Shown here in pieces: positions 50,528 through 60,135 of a DNA stretch of 64,000 bases; position 1 is the stretch's first letter, and every line of letters begins with the position of its first letter. Location: positions 1-64,000 of the forward strand of contig CAZVGZ010000015.1 of assembly GCA_964627605.1 (NCBI GenBank), in the 5' to 3' direction. Under the pieces are notes generated by a model. That model did not search any database. It was given only the letters and a program-made list of their open reading frames with translations, and was not told where the DNA came from. The translations under genes were made by a program, and so were the position numbers. This DNA comes from CAZVGZ01 sp964627605. Its GTDB lineage: Bacteria > Latescibacterota > MWCZ01 > CAZVGZ01.

Positions 50528-51664
50528 TTGGCTGACGTGCAGAGATCAGATCAACCGCAAGTTCCGGTGCGTGTCGTCTACCTAGCTGGCTCTCTTCGCC
50601 ACGGGGGCACCGAACACTACCTGCTTCAGCTGCTTGGCGATCTGGATAGAAAACGGTACGATCCGATCGTAGCGGTTTTCGACCCAACAGGGCCTCTGCA
50701 AAAGCAGGTAGAAGCGCTCGGAGTTCCCACCCGGCACATACCGCTCTCAGGAAAACTGTTCGATAGAGTTGGGCGCGGCGAACTTTGGCGGTTTGCCAAA
50801 TGGCTGCGTGCTGAGCGCGTGGAGTTGGTGCATGGGCTGCTTGATCGATCTGTCATATGGGGCAGCGTTGCAGGTAAACTGGCACGCTGCCGCGCTGTAG
50901 TAGCGTCGCATCGCTGTGAGGAGTTGGAGGACGCTGGTGCGGCACTCAGGTGGATCTACTACCGCACACTTAGCAGATTAGTAGACGGCGTTCTGGTAAA
51001 CGCTGAGCCACTTGGGCCGTTTCTGCGTTCACGGGGGGTGCCGACCTCCAAAATTCGGGTGATTCCCAACGGGATAGCGTTTGATGGCCGACTGTCACAG
51101 CCGGAGCGGCAGAGCGGCGCTGTGACGTTGTTGCTGGTGGGTAGGTTGAGTGTCGTCAAAGGCCACAGATTTTTGTTGAAGGCGTTTGCAAGGCTTTCAG
51201 AGAAGCACAGCGGGATCAGGCTAAATCTGGTGGGCGATGGTGAGGAAAGGCCCAACCTTGAGGCCCTGGTAAAGCGGCTGGAATTGGGCAGCAACGTGGT
51301 TTTTTCGGGATATTCCGACGATCCGTACGCGCCCGCCCTGGACGCTAACATAGGAGTGCTCACCTCCCTGTCCGAGGGTTTTCCCAATGTGGTATTGGAG
51401 TACATGGCAGCAGGCAGGGCGGTTGTGGCCACATCGGTAGGAGGAGTGCCTGGCGTGGTAAGGGATGGTGTGGATGGTCTTTTGGTGGCTCCTGCAAGCG
51501 TGGACGAGTTGACGACAGCGCTCGACCGGCTGATCTGCGATCCCAAATTAAGGGCGTCGATGGGAGAAGCAGGAAGGGCGAGGGCGGAGTCAGAGTTTGG
51601 CCTCTCCAAGATGATTGAGCGCACTCAAGAGTATTACGACGAACAGCTAGGCCCCAGTCGATAG
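50528..51664 (+). CDS. GT4 family glycosyltransferase
   Basis: 378 residues; the start is taken at TTG 50528, but GTG 50537 or 50561 is as likely, as no ribosome site stands out. The GT-B fold shows YLAGSLRHGGTEHYLLQLL at the N-terminus, and the C-terminal nucleotide domain LLLVGRLSVVKGHRFLLKAF, LNLVGDGEERPNLEALVKRL, and SLSEGFPNVVLEYMAAGRAV, with the E-x7-E motif (E-G-F-P-N-V-V-L-E). It adds a sugar from a nucleotide donor to a lipid or polysaccharide. It sits between rpmE and prfA without clear link; insertion of an envelope gene into a core operon is inferred. Confidence 0.88.
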   Translation: MADVQRSDQPQVPVRVVYLAGSLRHGGTEHYLLQLLGDLDRKRYDPIVAVFDPTGPLQKQVEALGVPTRHIPLSGKLFDRVGRGELWRFAKWLRAERVELVHGLLDRSVIWGSVAGKLARCRAVVASHRCEELEDAGAALRWIYYRTLSRLVDGVLVNAEPLGPFLRSRGVPTSKIRVIPNGIAFDGRLSQPERQSGAVTLLLVGRLSVVKGHRFLLKAFARLSEKHSGIRLNLVGDGEERPNLEALVKRLELGSNVVFSGYSDDPYAPALDANIGVLTSLSEGFPNVVLEYMAAGRAVVATSVGGVPGVVRDGVDGLLVAPASVDELTTALDRLICDPKLRASMGEAGRARAESEFGLSKMIERTQEYYDEQLGPSR

Positions 51665-51698
51665 AGTAGACAGAGCACGAACCGAACGGTTTTCTCTA

Positions 51699-52775
51699 AT
51701 GCTAGAACGAATTGACAACATAGATAGCCGATACGCTGAGCTGACTGATCGACTCAGCGATCCTGCGGTAATATCGGACCAGCAGACATTTCAGCGGCTA
51801 TCGAAAGAACACAGCGATCTAGCACCCATAGTCGCTGCCAGTGCCAAATATAGGGAAGCTGAAGAAGGGTTGGCTGAGGCTGAAGAGATCATCGTTGCTG
51901 GGGAGGACCCTGAACTCGTTGAGCTTGCTGAAATGGAGAAAGAAGAGCTTCAGGAGAGGTGTGAGGCGCTGGAAGCTGGGCTTCGGCTGCTCCTTGTTCC
52001 CAAAGATCCTAACGATGACAAAGGGCTGATCCTGGAGATAAGGGCTGGCACCGGCGGTGACGAGGCAGGAATTTTTGCTGGCGATCTGCTGAGGATGTAC
52101 ATGAACCATGCTGAGAGCCAGGGTTGGAAGATTGAACCTATTAGCTCTAGCTCGGCTCAGGCAGGCGGTTTTAAAGAGGTCGTTGTTGGGGTTTCAGGGA
52201 CAGGTGCCTATGGTCGGCTTAAATATGAGAGCGGCGTCCACCGGGTCCAGAGAGTTCCAGCTACCGAGGCGAGCGGAAGAATCCACACCTCAGCGGCATC
52301 CGTCGCGGTGTTGCCCGAAGCCGACGAGGTGGAGGTGGAGATCGTCGAGCATGAGTTGAGAATCGACCTGTTCCGCTCATCGGGCCCAGGTGGTCAGAGC
52401 GTTAACACCACCGACTCTGCGGTGCGAATCACGCACCTGCCAACGGGTCTGGTGGTCTCCTGTCAGGACGAAAAATCCCAGCACAAGAACAAAGCTAAAG
52501 CGCTCAAAGTGCTTAGGTCACGCCTTCTCGATAAGGCAATTCAAGATCAGCAAGATAAGACCGCAGCCGACCGCCGCGAGCAGGTTGGCACTGGCGACCG
52601 TAGCGAAAAGATCCGCACTTACAACTTCCCGCAAAGTCGATTGACCGACCACCGAATCAAATTCACCATCCACAACTTGAGTGAAGTGCTCGACGGCAAC
52701 CTGGATGACGTGGTGGATGCCTTGAAAGAAGCTGACTTAGCCAACCGTCTTCAGGTTGACGGCCAGGCCGAGTAA
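51699..52775 (+). CDS. prfA: Peptide chain release factor 1
   Basis: 358 residues from ATG 51699. Domain 1 is coiled (MLERIDNIDSRYAELTDRLS). Then RAGTGGDEAGIFAGDL, HRVQRVPATEASGRIHTSAA with the PxT (P-A-T) tripeptide that reads UAA/UAG, and RSSGPGGQSVNTTDSAVRI with the GGQ that triggers peptidyl hydrolysis. The C-terminal RTYNFPQSRLTDHRI is the usual ending. Many genes in the window end with TAG, which RF1 reads. It lies upstream of serS and prmC; PrmC methylates the GGQ glutamine. Confidence 0.97.
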   Translation: MLERIDNIDSRYAELTDRLSDPAVISDQQTFQRLSKEHSDLAPIVAASAKYREAEEGLAEAEEIIVAGEDPELVELAEMEKEELQERCEALEAGLRLLLVPKDPNDDKGLILEIRAGTGGDEAGIFAGDLLRMYMNHAESQGWKIEPISSSSAQAGGFKEVVVGVSGTGAYGRLKYESGVHRVQRVPATEASGRIHTSAASVAVLPEADEVEVEIVEHELRIDLFRSSGPGGQSVNTTDSAVRITHLPTGLVVSCQDEKSQHKNKAKALKVLRSRLLDKAIQDQQDKTAADRREQVGTGDRSEKIRTYNFPQSRLTDHRIKFTIHNLSEVLDGNLDDVVDALKEADLANRLQVDGQAE

Positions 52776-52922
52776 GACCTCCCTTTGGCAGACGGCAATC
52801 ACACAGTTACCATATTCTGTAAGCGCAATCGTCACCGCACGCTTTTGAATCCAAGCACACGATAGATCGTTCTCCGAAAACAGCTACAGTCAACCGACCA
52901 ACCCGCAAGACGCAGGCACCAA

Positions 52923-54200
52923 ATGATCGATATCCGCACTATCCGCGAGCAACCTGACGAGGTCAAACGGCAGATCGAAACACTGGGAGCCCAGGCCCCG
53001 ATCAACGAGATAGTAGCGCTCGACGGGCGAAGGCGCGATCTTGTGCATCAGGCGGAGACTCTCAAGGCCACGCGGAACACGGTCTCAAGAGAGATCAGCA
53101 GGATGGAAGACAAGGAGCTTCGCCAGACCAAGATCGCCGAAATGAAGGGTGTTGGCGACCAGATCACCGCGCTGGACAAAGAGCTCTCAAGTGTGGAAGA
53201 GGAGCTGGGCAAGCTGATGTTGGAGGTGCCGAATCTGCCGCACCCCGATGTACCAGTCGGAGCGGACGAAGACGATAACATAGTCGTCAAGACCGAGGGC
53301 GAGCAGACCAAATTTGATTTTGAGCCGCGACCTCACTGGGAGCTGGGACCAGACCTGGGCATTTTGGATTTCGAGCGAGGTGTGAAAATAAGCGGATCGC
53401 GCTTTTACATCCTATCTGGCGACGGTGCGAGACTACAGAGGGCGCTCACATCTTGGATGCTCGACCTTCACACCAGGCAGCACGGTTACAGAGAGGTCTA
53501 CCCGCCGGCTGTGGTCCGGGGTGAGTGTATGGTGGGTACCGGGCAGCTACCAAAGTTTGCCGATAACCTCTACAAGGACCACGAAGAGGATTTTTGGCTG
53601 GTGCCGACAGCCGAGGTACCGGTGACTAACATGTTCCGGGATGAGATACTTACGCATGAGCAGATCCCAGGTTACTATACCGCCTACACACCGTGTTTTC
53701 GCAGGGAAAAGATGTCGGCGGGACGGGATGTCAGGGGCATCAAGCGCGGTCATCAGTTCGACAAAGTTGAGATGGTCAAATTCGTTGCACCAGAGACATC
53801 GGACGGTGAACTTACCGCACTTCTGGACAACGCCGAAGATGTATGTCGTAGGCTTGGGTTGACCTACCGTGTGGTCCAGATGTGCACCGGGGACCTGAGT
53901 TTTACCGCAGCGATCAAGTTCGATGTTGAGGTGTGGGCACCAGGATGTCAGGAGTGGCTGGAGGTTAGCTCTTGCAGCAATTTTGGAGATTTCCAGGCCA
54001 GGCGCGCCAACATCAGATTTCGTCGCGAGGATGGTGGCCGACCGGAGTTTGTTCATACGCTCAACGGATCGGGCTTGGCGCTGCCACGGACGATGATCGC
54101 TGTTATGGAAACATATCAACAGTCCGATGGCTCGATAGCGGTGCCTGAAGCGCTGCAACAGTATCTTGGCGGTCAAGAATCTATTTCGCGGACTGTGTAG
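52923..54200 (+). CDS. serS: Seryl-tRNA synthetase
   Basis: 425 residues from ATG 52923. The N-terminal coiled coil is recognisable (ALDGRRRDLVHQAETLKATR; ALDKELSSVEEELGKLML), as is the catalytic class II core: ISGSRFYILSGDGARLQRAL (motif 1 region), YTPCFRREKMSAGRDVRGIK with FRxE (motif 2), and GSGLALPRTMIAVMETYQQ (motif 3, with the conserved Arg). It charges tRNA-Ser. It starts about 150 bases after prfA and is followed by prmC 13 bases later. Length is normal. Confidence 0.96.
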   Translation: MIDIRTIREQPDEVKRQIETLGAQAPINEIVALDGRRRDLVHQAETLKATRNTVSREISRMEDKELRQTKIAEMKGVGDQITALDKELSSVEEELGKLMLEVPNLPHPDVPVGADEDDNIVVKTEGEQTKFDFEPRPHWELGPDLGILDFERGVKISGSRFYILSGDGARLQRALTSWMLDLHTRQHGYREVYPPAVVRGECMVGTGQLPKFADNLYKDHEEDFWLVPTAEVPVTNMFRDEILTHEQIPGYYTAYTPCFRREKMSAGRDVRGIKRGHQFDKVEMVKFVAPETSDGELTALLDNAEDVCRRLGLTYRVVQMCTGDLSFTAAIKFDVEVWAPGCQEWLEVSSCSNFGDFQARRANIRFRREDGGRPEFVHTLNGSGLALPRTMIAVMETYQQSDGSIAVPEALQQYLGGQESISRTV

Positions 54201-54213
54201 CGGGGAACTACGC

Positions 54214-55080
54214 ATGACCTACGGGGTTGAGCGGATAGTTGATGTCCTTCAGGTGACGTCCGACTATTTTGCTGAGAAGTCGATAGAATCAGCCAGCCTA
54301 AACGCCGAGCGGCTGTTGGCAGATGTTCTTGATGTACGTCGGATTGATCTCAATCTACAGTTCGACCGGTGTCTGTCTGATGGGGAGCTTGATCGGTATC
54401 GCGAGATGGTCCGTCGCCGTGCATCAGGGGAGCCGCTCCAGTATATTCTTGGCGAGACAGAGTTTTACTCTCTGGGCTTAAACGTCTGCCCTTCGGTTCT
54501 CATACCACGTCCCGAGACTGAGCTGCTCGTTGACCTGATTATATCGCGTTTCAAGGACCACGACTCGCCACGTATAGCCGACATAGGCACCGGCTCCGGT
54601 TGCATCGCAATCGCGTTGGCGGTGAACCTGCCTGGCGCTGTGATAGAGGCGGTGGATCTCAGTGGAGATGCACTCGCTGTGGCACAGGAGAATGTCGCCA
54701 GACACGGTGTGGAAGATCGGATCACATGCAGCATATCAGACCTCCTTTCGGATTTGGGTGACGAGCGGTTGGATGCAGTGGTGTCCAATCCTCCTTACAT
54801 TGCACAGGGAGATTTTGACACTCTGCCGACAGAAGTAAGAGAATATGAACCAGTCCAGGCGCTTTTCGCTGGGGATGATGGCCTTTCGGTGATGCGGCGG
54901 CTGGTGGGAGAGGCAGGAGTTGCTCTGGCAGGAGGGGGTCTTCTCGCCTTGGAAGTGGGTGCCGGACAAGCTGACGCGGTTCGTGATCTTGTTTTGAGCG
55001 AGATACCTGACGCTGAGATCGAGGTCCATGTTGACCTGAGCGGCATTGAACGGGTGGTGATGGCCCAGCGAACGGGATAG
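54214..55080 (+). CDS. prmC: Release-factor glutamine methyltransferase PrmC
   Basis: 288 residues from ATG 54214, with GGGG upstream, 13 bases after serS. The N-terminal helical domain precedes EPLQYILGETEFYSLGLNV and VLIPRPETELLVDLII, the family hallmark RPETE. The SAM motif is DIGTGSGCIAIALAVNLPG, and the active NPPY is in LDAVVSNPPYIAQGD. It methylates the GGQ glutamine of RF1 (prfA, two genes upstream) and RF2. The neighbouring murA follows 53 bases later. Confidence 0.95.
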   Translation: MTYGVERIVDVLQVTSDYFAEKSIESASLNAERLLADVLDVRRIDLNLQFDRCLSDGELDRYREMVRRRASGEPLQYILGETEFYSLGLNVCPSVLIPRPETELLVDLIISRFKDHDSPRIADIGTGSGCIAIALAVNLPGAVIEAVDLSGDALAVAQENVARHGVEDRITCSISDLLSDLGDERLDAVVSNPPYIAQGDFDTLPTEVREYEPVQALFAGDDGLSVMRRLVGEAGVALAGGGLLALEVGAGQADAVRDLVLSEIPDAEIEVHVDLSGIERVVMAQRTG

Positions 55081-55133
55081 GTTACCAACGCTTCGCAGAT
55101 CATGAAAAGAGTGAGGAGATTGCAAGGCTACTG

Positions 55134-56396
55134 ATGGATGCCTTTCAGATCAGAGGTGGTACCCCGCTTGAAGGGGAGATAAAGATTGGTGGCATGAAGA
55201 ATGCCGCGTTGCCGATGGTTGCCGCTTCGCTGTTGGCTAAGAGCGGGACATCGGTGATCCGAAACGTACAGGACCTTCGCGACATCAGGGTGATGCTCAA
55301 AATCCTGGATCAACTCGGCGCTTTGACCGAATATGACGCCGATGCCGAAGAGATTCGCGTAAATGCCGAAAACCTGATCAGCACCACGGCGCCATACGAA
55401 CTCGTCAAACAGCTTCGCGCCTCATTCTATGTAACTGGTGCTCTTCTGGGACGAAAAGGGCACTGCCGAGTCTCAATGCCAGGAGGATGTGCCATCGGCA
55501 ACCGGCCGGTGACCGATCAGTTACTGGGGTTTCGTCGGTTGGGTGGTGTTGTTGTCGAAGAACAGGGATATGTTGACATCACCGCTGAAAAACTCGAAGG
55601 TGCGGTGACCGCGCTCGATTTCCCTGCGGTAAGCGGGACAATCAATCTGTTGTTGGCGGCAGTTCTCGCCGATGGCGTGACAGTGATAGGCAACGCCGCC
55701 AGGGACCCGGAACTGGTGGATACCTGTCTGTTTTTGGTCGAGATGGGTGCTAAAATTGATGGGGTTGGGACAGGCACGCTGATAATTGAAGGTGTGGACT
55801 CGTTGAGTGCGGTGACCTATGAGGTGGCACCAGATAGAATAAACGCAGCCACGTTCGCAGTTGCTGCAGCGATGACTAAGGGACAGGTCAGATTAGTGGG
55901 AGCGAGAGTTGATCACTTTCGGATTGTCATCAGCAAACTGCAAGACGCTGGAGCGACTGTCGTGGAGGAAGAAGGCTCGGTGACGATCACCGGCCCTGAA
56001 AGGCTGGATGCGGTCAACATCCGCACACTGCCCTACCCTGCCTTTCCCACCGACGTGCAAGCGCCTATGATGGCTGCGATGACTCTGGCGCAGGGAGCGT
56101 GCGTGGTTTGGGAGCAGGTCTACGACAACAGGTTCACCCAAGGACCGGAACTGCGCCGAATGGGTGCCAACATCACGATTGCTGGGGACAAAGCCGTCGT
56201 GGTTGGTGTGCCGATGCTCAAAGGCGCGCAGGTGATGGCTTCGGATATCCGCGCTGGTGCGGCGCTGGTGTTGGCCGGGCTTGCTGCACAGGGAGATACT
56301 ACCGTTTCGCGTGTGTATCATATCGATAGAGGTTACAACCGTTTGGAGAGGGACTTGGCCTCGCTCGGGGCCGTAATCGAACGCGTCGTGGAATAA
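55134..56396 (+). CDS. murA: UDP-N-acetylglucosamine 1-carboxyvinyltransferase MurA
   Basis: 420 residues from ATG 55134. It opens with FQIRGGTPLEGEIKIGGMKN (Lys-Asn of the substrate site), then RVSMPGGCAIGNRPVTDQ, with the PEP-binding Cys that reacts with fosfomycin, so it should be fosfomycin-sensitive. The six-fold inside-out barrel repeats follow, with RTLPYPAFPTDVQAPMMAAM and RAGAALVLAGLAAQGDTTVS near the end. It makes the first committed step of peptidoglycan synthesis. It is 53 bases from prmC and 18 from the OmpA-type lipoprotein gene. Confidence 0.96.
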   Translation: MDAFQIRGGTPLEGEIKIGGMKNAALPMVAASLLAKSGTSVIRNVQDLRDIRVMLKILDQLGALTEYDADAEEIRVNAENLISTTAPYELVKQLRASFYVTGALLGRKGHCRVSMPGGCAIGNRPVTDQLLGFRRLGGVVVEEQGYVDITAEKLEGAVTALDFPAVSGTINLLLAAVLADGVTVIGNAARDPELVDTCLFLVEMGAKIDGVGTGTLIIEGVDSLSAVTYEVAPDRINAATFAVAAAMTKGQVRLVGARVDHFRIVISKLQDAGATVVEEEGSVTITGPERLDAVNIRTLPYPAFPTDVQAPMMAAMTLAQGACVVWEQVYDNRFTQGPELRRMGANITIAGDKAVVVGVPMLKGAQVMASDIRAGAALVLAGLAAQGDTTVSRVYHIDRGYNRLERDLASLGAVIERVVE

Positions 56397-56414
56397 GCGA
56401 AGGAAAGTCGCTAG

Positions 56415-57035
56415 ATGGTTTCAACTACAAGGGGTCTGGTCACGCTAACCGCTTCATTTCTAGCAGTGGCGTTGGTGGGTTGCGGCGAGGATCTGACGCC
56501 ACAGCTCAATCAGTCCAAAGAGCGAGTGAAGGCGTTAGAGGGCGAACTCGCCCAGGCGAACAATCGCGCCGATCAGCTTGACCAGGAGAAAGCCGAACTC
56601 GACGACGCGCTTGACGCGCTAAGAGGCACGGAACTGACAGAGACTCCCAAGCCCAAAGAGGTCTCTGTCAGCCTGCGCAGCGACGTCCTGTTCGGTTCCG
56701 GCAGTGTCGAACTTACCAGCACCGGAATCAAGCTGCTGAAAAAACTGTCCAGAATCATGAAAAAGCGCAGCGAACAGAGCATCAGAATCGAAGGGCACAC
56801 TGACAACGTTGTTCCCGACGCGGTACTCAAAGATAGATATCCGAGTAACTGGGAACTTGGGGCGGCCCGTGCCGCATCGCTCGTGCACTACCTGACCTGG
56901 ACCGAGCACATCAATCCATCAAGGTTCGTCGTGGTCTCTCACGGCCAGTACCGGCCAGTCGTCCCAAACACGAACGGCAAAGCTCGGAAAAAGAACCGGC
57001 GTGTGAAGATCGTCATGTACGACGAGTCTCAGTAG
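56415..57035 (+). CDS. OmpA-family peptidoglycan-binding lipoprotein
   Basis: 206 residues from ATG 56415. The signal ends at LAVALVGC, a lipobox with Cys as the lipidated residue. A coiled-coil-like helix of about 60 residues (KERVKALEGELAQANNRADQ) follows, then the OmpA/MotB domain: DVLFGSGSVELTSTGIKLL, RIEGHTDNVVPD, NWELGAARAASLVHYL, and a basic end NRRVKIVMYD. It anchors the outer membrane to peptidoglycan. It lies 18 bases after murA, fitting wall-related function. The coiled stalk separates it from classical Pal, so Pal itself is not implied. Confidence 0.88.
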   Translation: MVSTTRGLVTLTASFLAVALVGCGEDLTPQLNQSKERVKALEGELAQANNRADQLDQEKAELDDALDALRGTELTETPKPKEVSVSLRSDVLFGSGSVELTSTGIKLLKKLSRIMKKRSEQSIRIEGHTDNVVPDAVLKDRYPSNWELGAARAASLVHYLTWTEHINPSRFVVVSHGQYRPVVPNTNGKARKKNRRVKIVMYDESQ

Positions 57036-57057
57036 ATAGAAGGCCCTAGAACCAGCG

Positions 57058-58008
57058 ATGATAAATGATGCTGCCGGGGCGGTGGCCTCGGCGATGTTGG
57101 CGCTGGTCGGCCTTGGGGTCATAGGTGTGGTTGTTCGCCGCGCCGGGGTGCTTGATAGCTCAGGTGTGTCGGGCCTGAACCGGCTGATAATTGATGTCAC
57201 GCTGCCTTGTCTGGCTCTGACGAACGTACTGTCGACGTTTCAGAGAGCGGACGTGGCTAGCTACTGGCCCCTTCCATTAGCTGGAGTTGGCTACGTGGTT
57301 GTGGGGCAGGGCGTAGGGTGGATGCTCTGCCGCTTGCTAGGCGTGCCTGTTGGGCGCAGGGGCACTTTCATCAATCTAGTAGGGGTAGGCAACGCCACCT
57401 ATCTCCCAGTGCCGCTGCTCACTGTGGTGTTCGCCGGTCAAACCAGAGAAGAAGCTTTTCTCTATCTCTTTTTGTTCTTGCTAGGATATGGTCCCGCTAT
57501 CTGGACCACAGGCGTCTTGGCATTCCAACGTGACGCCCGCTCTCAAGACCGGCCTTTCAGTAAGACGCCGTTCAGTGTCACGTTCGTGGCGATCGTCTTG
57601 GGAATACTGCTCGCGGTCACAGGCACCGGCGTGTTTATCCCATCAATCGTTACCAACAACCTCAAGATGTTGGGAGACGTTACCGTGCCCCTGGCTATGG
57701 TGAGTGTCGGCGCGACGACCGCCGGACTCTCAACGGGCAGAGGCATCGCGTGGCGTGAACTGGCGGGCATCTCTGTAGGTAAACTGGTGCTGCTGCCCTT
57801 AGCGGCGTGGGGATTGACCATCGTAATCGGCGCGCCGTTGGCGCTCACTGGAGTGCTGCTAATCGAGGGAGCGACACCGCCAGCGACATCGCTTGTGATA
57901 TTGGCGGAGAGGTACGGCGGAGATGTTGAGTTGACCGGCCAGGCGATCGTAGCGACATATCTTTTGGCGATATTGGTTCTTCCCGTTTGGCTTCTGGTGG
58001 TGTTCTAG
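57058..58008 (+). CDS. AEC-family (auxin efflux carrier) transporter
   Basis: 316 residues with about ten membrane helices. The AEC pattern is present: VGLGVIGVVVRRAGVLDSSG, LNRLIIDVTLPCLALTNVLS, a central RGTFINLVGVGNATYLPVPL (N-x-x-x-Y/F-x-x-P motif), and the second half LKMLGDVTVPLAMVSVGATT and TPPATSLVILAERYGGD, then LLAILVLPVWLLV. Family members export small acids or auxin-like compounds; in bacteria malonate or related carriers are seen. It is followed by asnB, whose real start is 54 bases after its stop. Confidence 0.88.
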   Translation: MINDAAGAVASAMLALVGLGVIGVVVRRAGVLDSSGVSGLNRLIIDVTLPCLALTNVLSTFQRADVASYWPLPLAGVGYVVVGQGVGWMLCRLLGVPVGRRGTFINLVGVGNATYLPVPLLTVVFAGQTREEAFLYLFLFLLGYGPAIWTTGVLAFQRDARSQDRPFSKTPFSVTFVAIVLGILLAVTGTGVFIPSIVTNNLKMLGDVTVPLAMVSVGATTAGLSTGRGIAWRELAGISVGKLVLLPLAAWGLTIVIGAPLALTGVLLIEGATPPATSLVILAERYGGDVELTGQAIVATYLLAILVLPVWLLVVF

Positions 58009-58061
58009 ACCTATGGTCGCCTCATTATAAGGCGGGGCATAATCATCAATATGGACGACTT

Positions 58062-59930
58062 ATGTGCGGAATAGCCGGTATCGTTCACTCGGATTCAGGT
58101 AGAACAGTCGAACCCTCTCAGATAGAGGCCATGTGCAGCGTAATGCAGCACCGAGGCCCCGACGATCAGGGGATCTACTGTGACGGGCCCGTAGGGATCG
58201 GGATGCGCCGACTGGCGATTATTGACCTTAGCAGCGGGCAGCAGCCCATCGCCAACGAAGACCAGACAGTCTGGATCGTTTTCAACGGCGAGGTCTACAA
58301 CTTCCAGGAGAAACGCGCACTACTTGAGGGCAAGGGCCACCAGTTCAGGACGAACGCCGACACCGAAGTGATCGTTCATCTATACGAGGAGTTCGGCCTC
58401 GATTTCGTCGATCATCTGAGGGGCATGTTTGCCATCGCCATCTGGGATTGCTCGAAAAAACGGTGCGTCCTGGTGCGTGACCGATTAGGGATAAAGCCGC
58501 TCTACTACCGCGTCGCAGATGGCATCCTTCAGTTTGGTTCCGAGCTAAAAACCCTCCTCGCCTGCCCAGACGTCCCCCGCTCAATCGACGATGCGGCGTT
58601 GAGGGAGTTTCTGGTATTCCAGTATGTCCCCAACCCGATGACGATCTTTGAGGGCATCAGGCAGCTTCAGCCCGGACATCTGCTTGTTTGGGAGGATGGA
58701 CACGAGTCTATAAGCGAATACTGGCGGTTGAAAATTGAGCCAACACCGCAGCCGTTCGACCAGGCGACAGAAAAATTTGACGAGCTCCTGGCTGAGTCGG
58801 TAAAACTGCGGCTTATCGCCGATGTACCGTTGGGAGTTTTCTTAAGTGGCGGCCTGGATTCGGGTTCTGTGGTTGCGACTATGGCCAGGGTGTCTGATGA
58901 GCCTATCAAGACATTTTCCATCGGCTTTGAGGACGAAAGGCTCAACGAACTTCCTGACGCCAGGCACGTGGCGGAGATGTACGGTACCGATCACCACGAG
59001 CGGATTGTGAAATCTGACGCTCTGGGTCTGCTTCCCAAACTTATGTGGCACTACGACGAGCCGTTCGCTGATGATTCTGCGATCCCGACGTACTACGTCA
59101 GCCAGGCCGCTCGCGAGCACGTAACGGTGGCTCTGTCCGGCGACGGCGGCGACGAGATGCTCATCGGCTACGCTCGCTACCCCAAATACCACAAACTGCG
59201 TTGGATTCTTGGCCTTCCCGCGCCACTGAGAGCTCTGCTGTGGGGACCGGCATCAAAAGCAATTCCAAACGGCGTTCGTGGAGCCGGTTTCCTGAAAATG
59301 CTGCGGAATGGGATGCGTGATGGCTATATGGATGGCATGAGCATCTACACCTCAGACACGCTGGGCGACATAATGTCTGACCCTTCAATCGGCGAGAAGC
59401 TGGCGGCGGTAGGAGAGTCGTTCAGGGCACACTGGACCCGCTCGGAGGGGCTGCCCGTGACCGGGCGTCTTCAGCACATCGACGCAAATACATATCTGCC
59501 TGACTGCATGCTTACGAAGGTCGATCGCGCGAGCATGGCCAACTCCTTGGAGGTTAGAGTACCGCTGCTCGATCACGTCCTTGCGGAGTTTTTGGCGACA
59601 CTGCCCATCGACTACAAGTTTCGCGATGGCAAAGGCAAACAAATATTGCGGCAGATCATGGAACCCAGGTTGCCACCTGGACATCTGAACCGCCAGAAGA
59701 GGGGCTTTGGAACTCCTATCGACCGCTGGTTTCAGAATGAACTCAAAGAGCTCTTGAGCGATACACTTCTCGACAGCAGGGCTACCCAGCGAGGCATTTT
59801 CAGACGTGATGCCATCGAGCGGATGATCGCCGAGCAAGGCGGAATCGGTCGAAGAAACCACAGCCGTCGCCTCTGGGCGCTGCTGACATTCGAGCTTTGG
59901 CACCGGGTCGTGCTTGAAGGAGATATGTAG
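58062..59930 (+). CDS. asnB: Glutamine-hydrolysing asparagine synthase
   Basis: 622 residues from ATG 58062, chosen because MCGIAG puts the N-terminal nucleophilic Cys at position 2 of the glutaminase domain. RGPDDQGIY, FNGEVYNFQ and NTDTEVIVHLYE are the glutaminase motifs; VFLSGGLDSGSVVATM is the PP-loop of the synthetase domain with SGGxDS. SGDGGDEMLIGYARYPKY and VDRASMANSLEVRVPLLD are the usual later blocks. It makes asparagine or amidates a related acid. The class includes sugar-antibiotic and exopolysaccharide amidotransferases, so the exact acceptor is not certain. It is the last core gene before 205 bases of non-coding DNA. Confidence 0.9.
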   Translation: MCGIAGIVHSDSGRTVEPSQIEAMCSVMQHRGPDDQGIYCDGPVGIGMRRLAIIDLSSGQQPIANEDQTVWIVFNGEVYNFQEKRALLEGKGHQFRTNADTEVIVHLYEEFGLDFVDHLRGMFAIAIWDCSKKRCVLVRDRLGIKPLYYRVADGILQFGSELKTLLACPDVPRSIDDAALREFLVFQYVPNPMTIFEGIRQLQPGHLLVWEDGHESISEYWRLKIEPTPQPFDQATEKFDELLAESVKLRLIADVPLGVFLSGGLDSGSVVATMARVSDEPIKTFSIGFEDERLNELPDARHVAEMYGTDHHERIVKSDALGLLPKLMWHYDEPFADDSAIPTYYVSQAAREHVTVALSGDGGDEMLIGYARYPKYHKLRWILGLPAPLRALLWGPASKAIPNGVRGAGFLKMLRNGMRDGYMDGMSIYTSDTLGDIMSDPSIGEKLAAVGESFRAHWTRSEGLPVTGRLQHIDANTYLPDCMLTKVDRASMANSLEVRVPLLDHVLAEFLATLPIDYKFRDGKGKQILRQIMEPRLPPGHLNRQKRGFGTPIDRWFQNELKELLSDTLLDSRATQRGIFRRDAIERMIAEQGGIGRRNHSRRLWALLTFELWHRVVLEGDM

Positions 59931-60135
59931 CACTCAACTTAAAACCCATAGGCAGCCCCCGTCAAGATATTTATACTCGCTAACCGCACTAATACCAATA
60001 AGTTACGAAGCTAGACTTTCCTGAAGCGAAAAAAAGTCGTCCCCAGGTTCATCAAATCCGCCATTTGATCCGTCTAAATATGTACTAGTGATCCGCGCTG
60101 ACCAACTTGGCAACGGACTTAATCGGGGGTGTTGC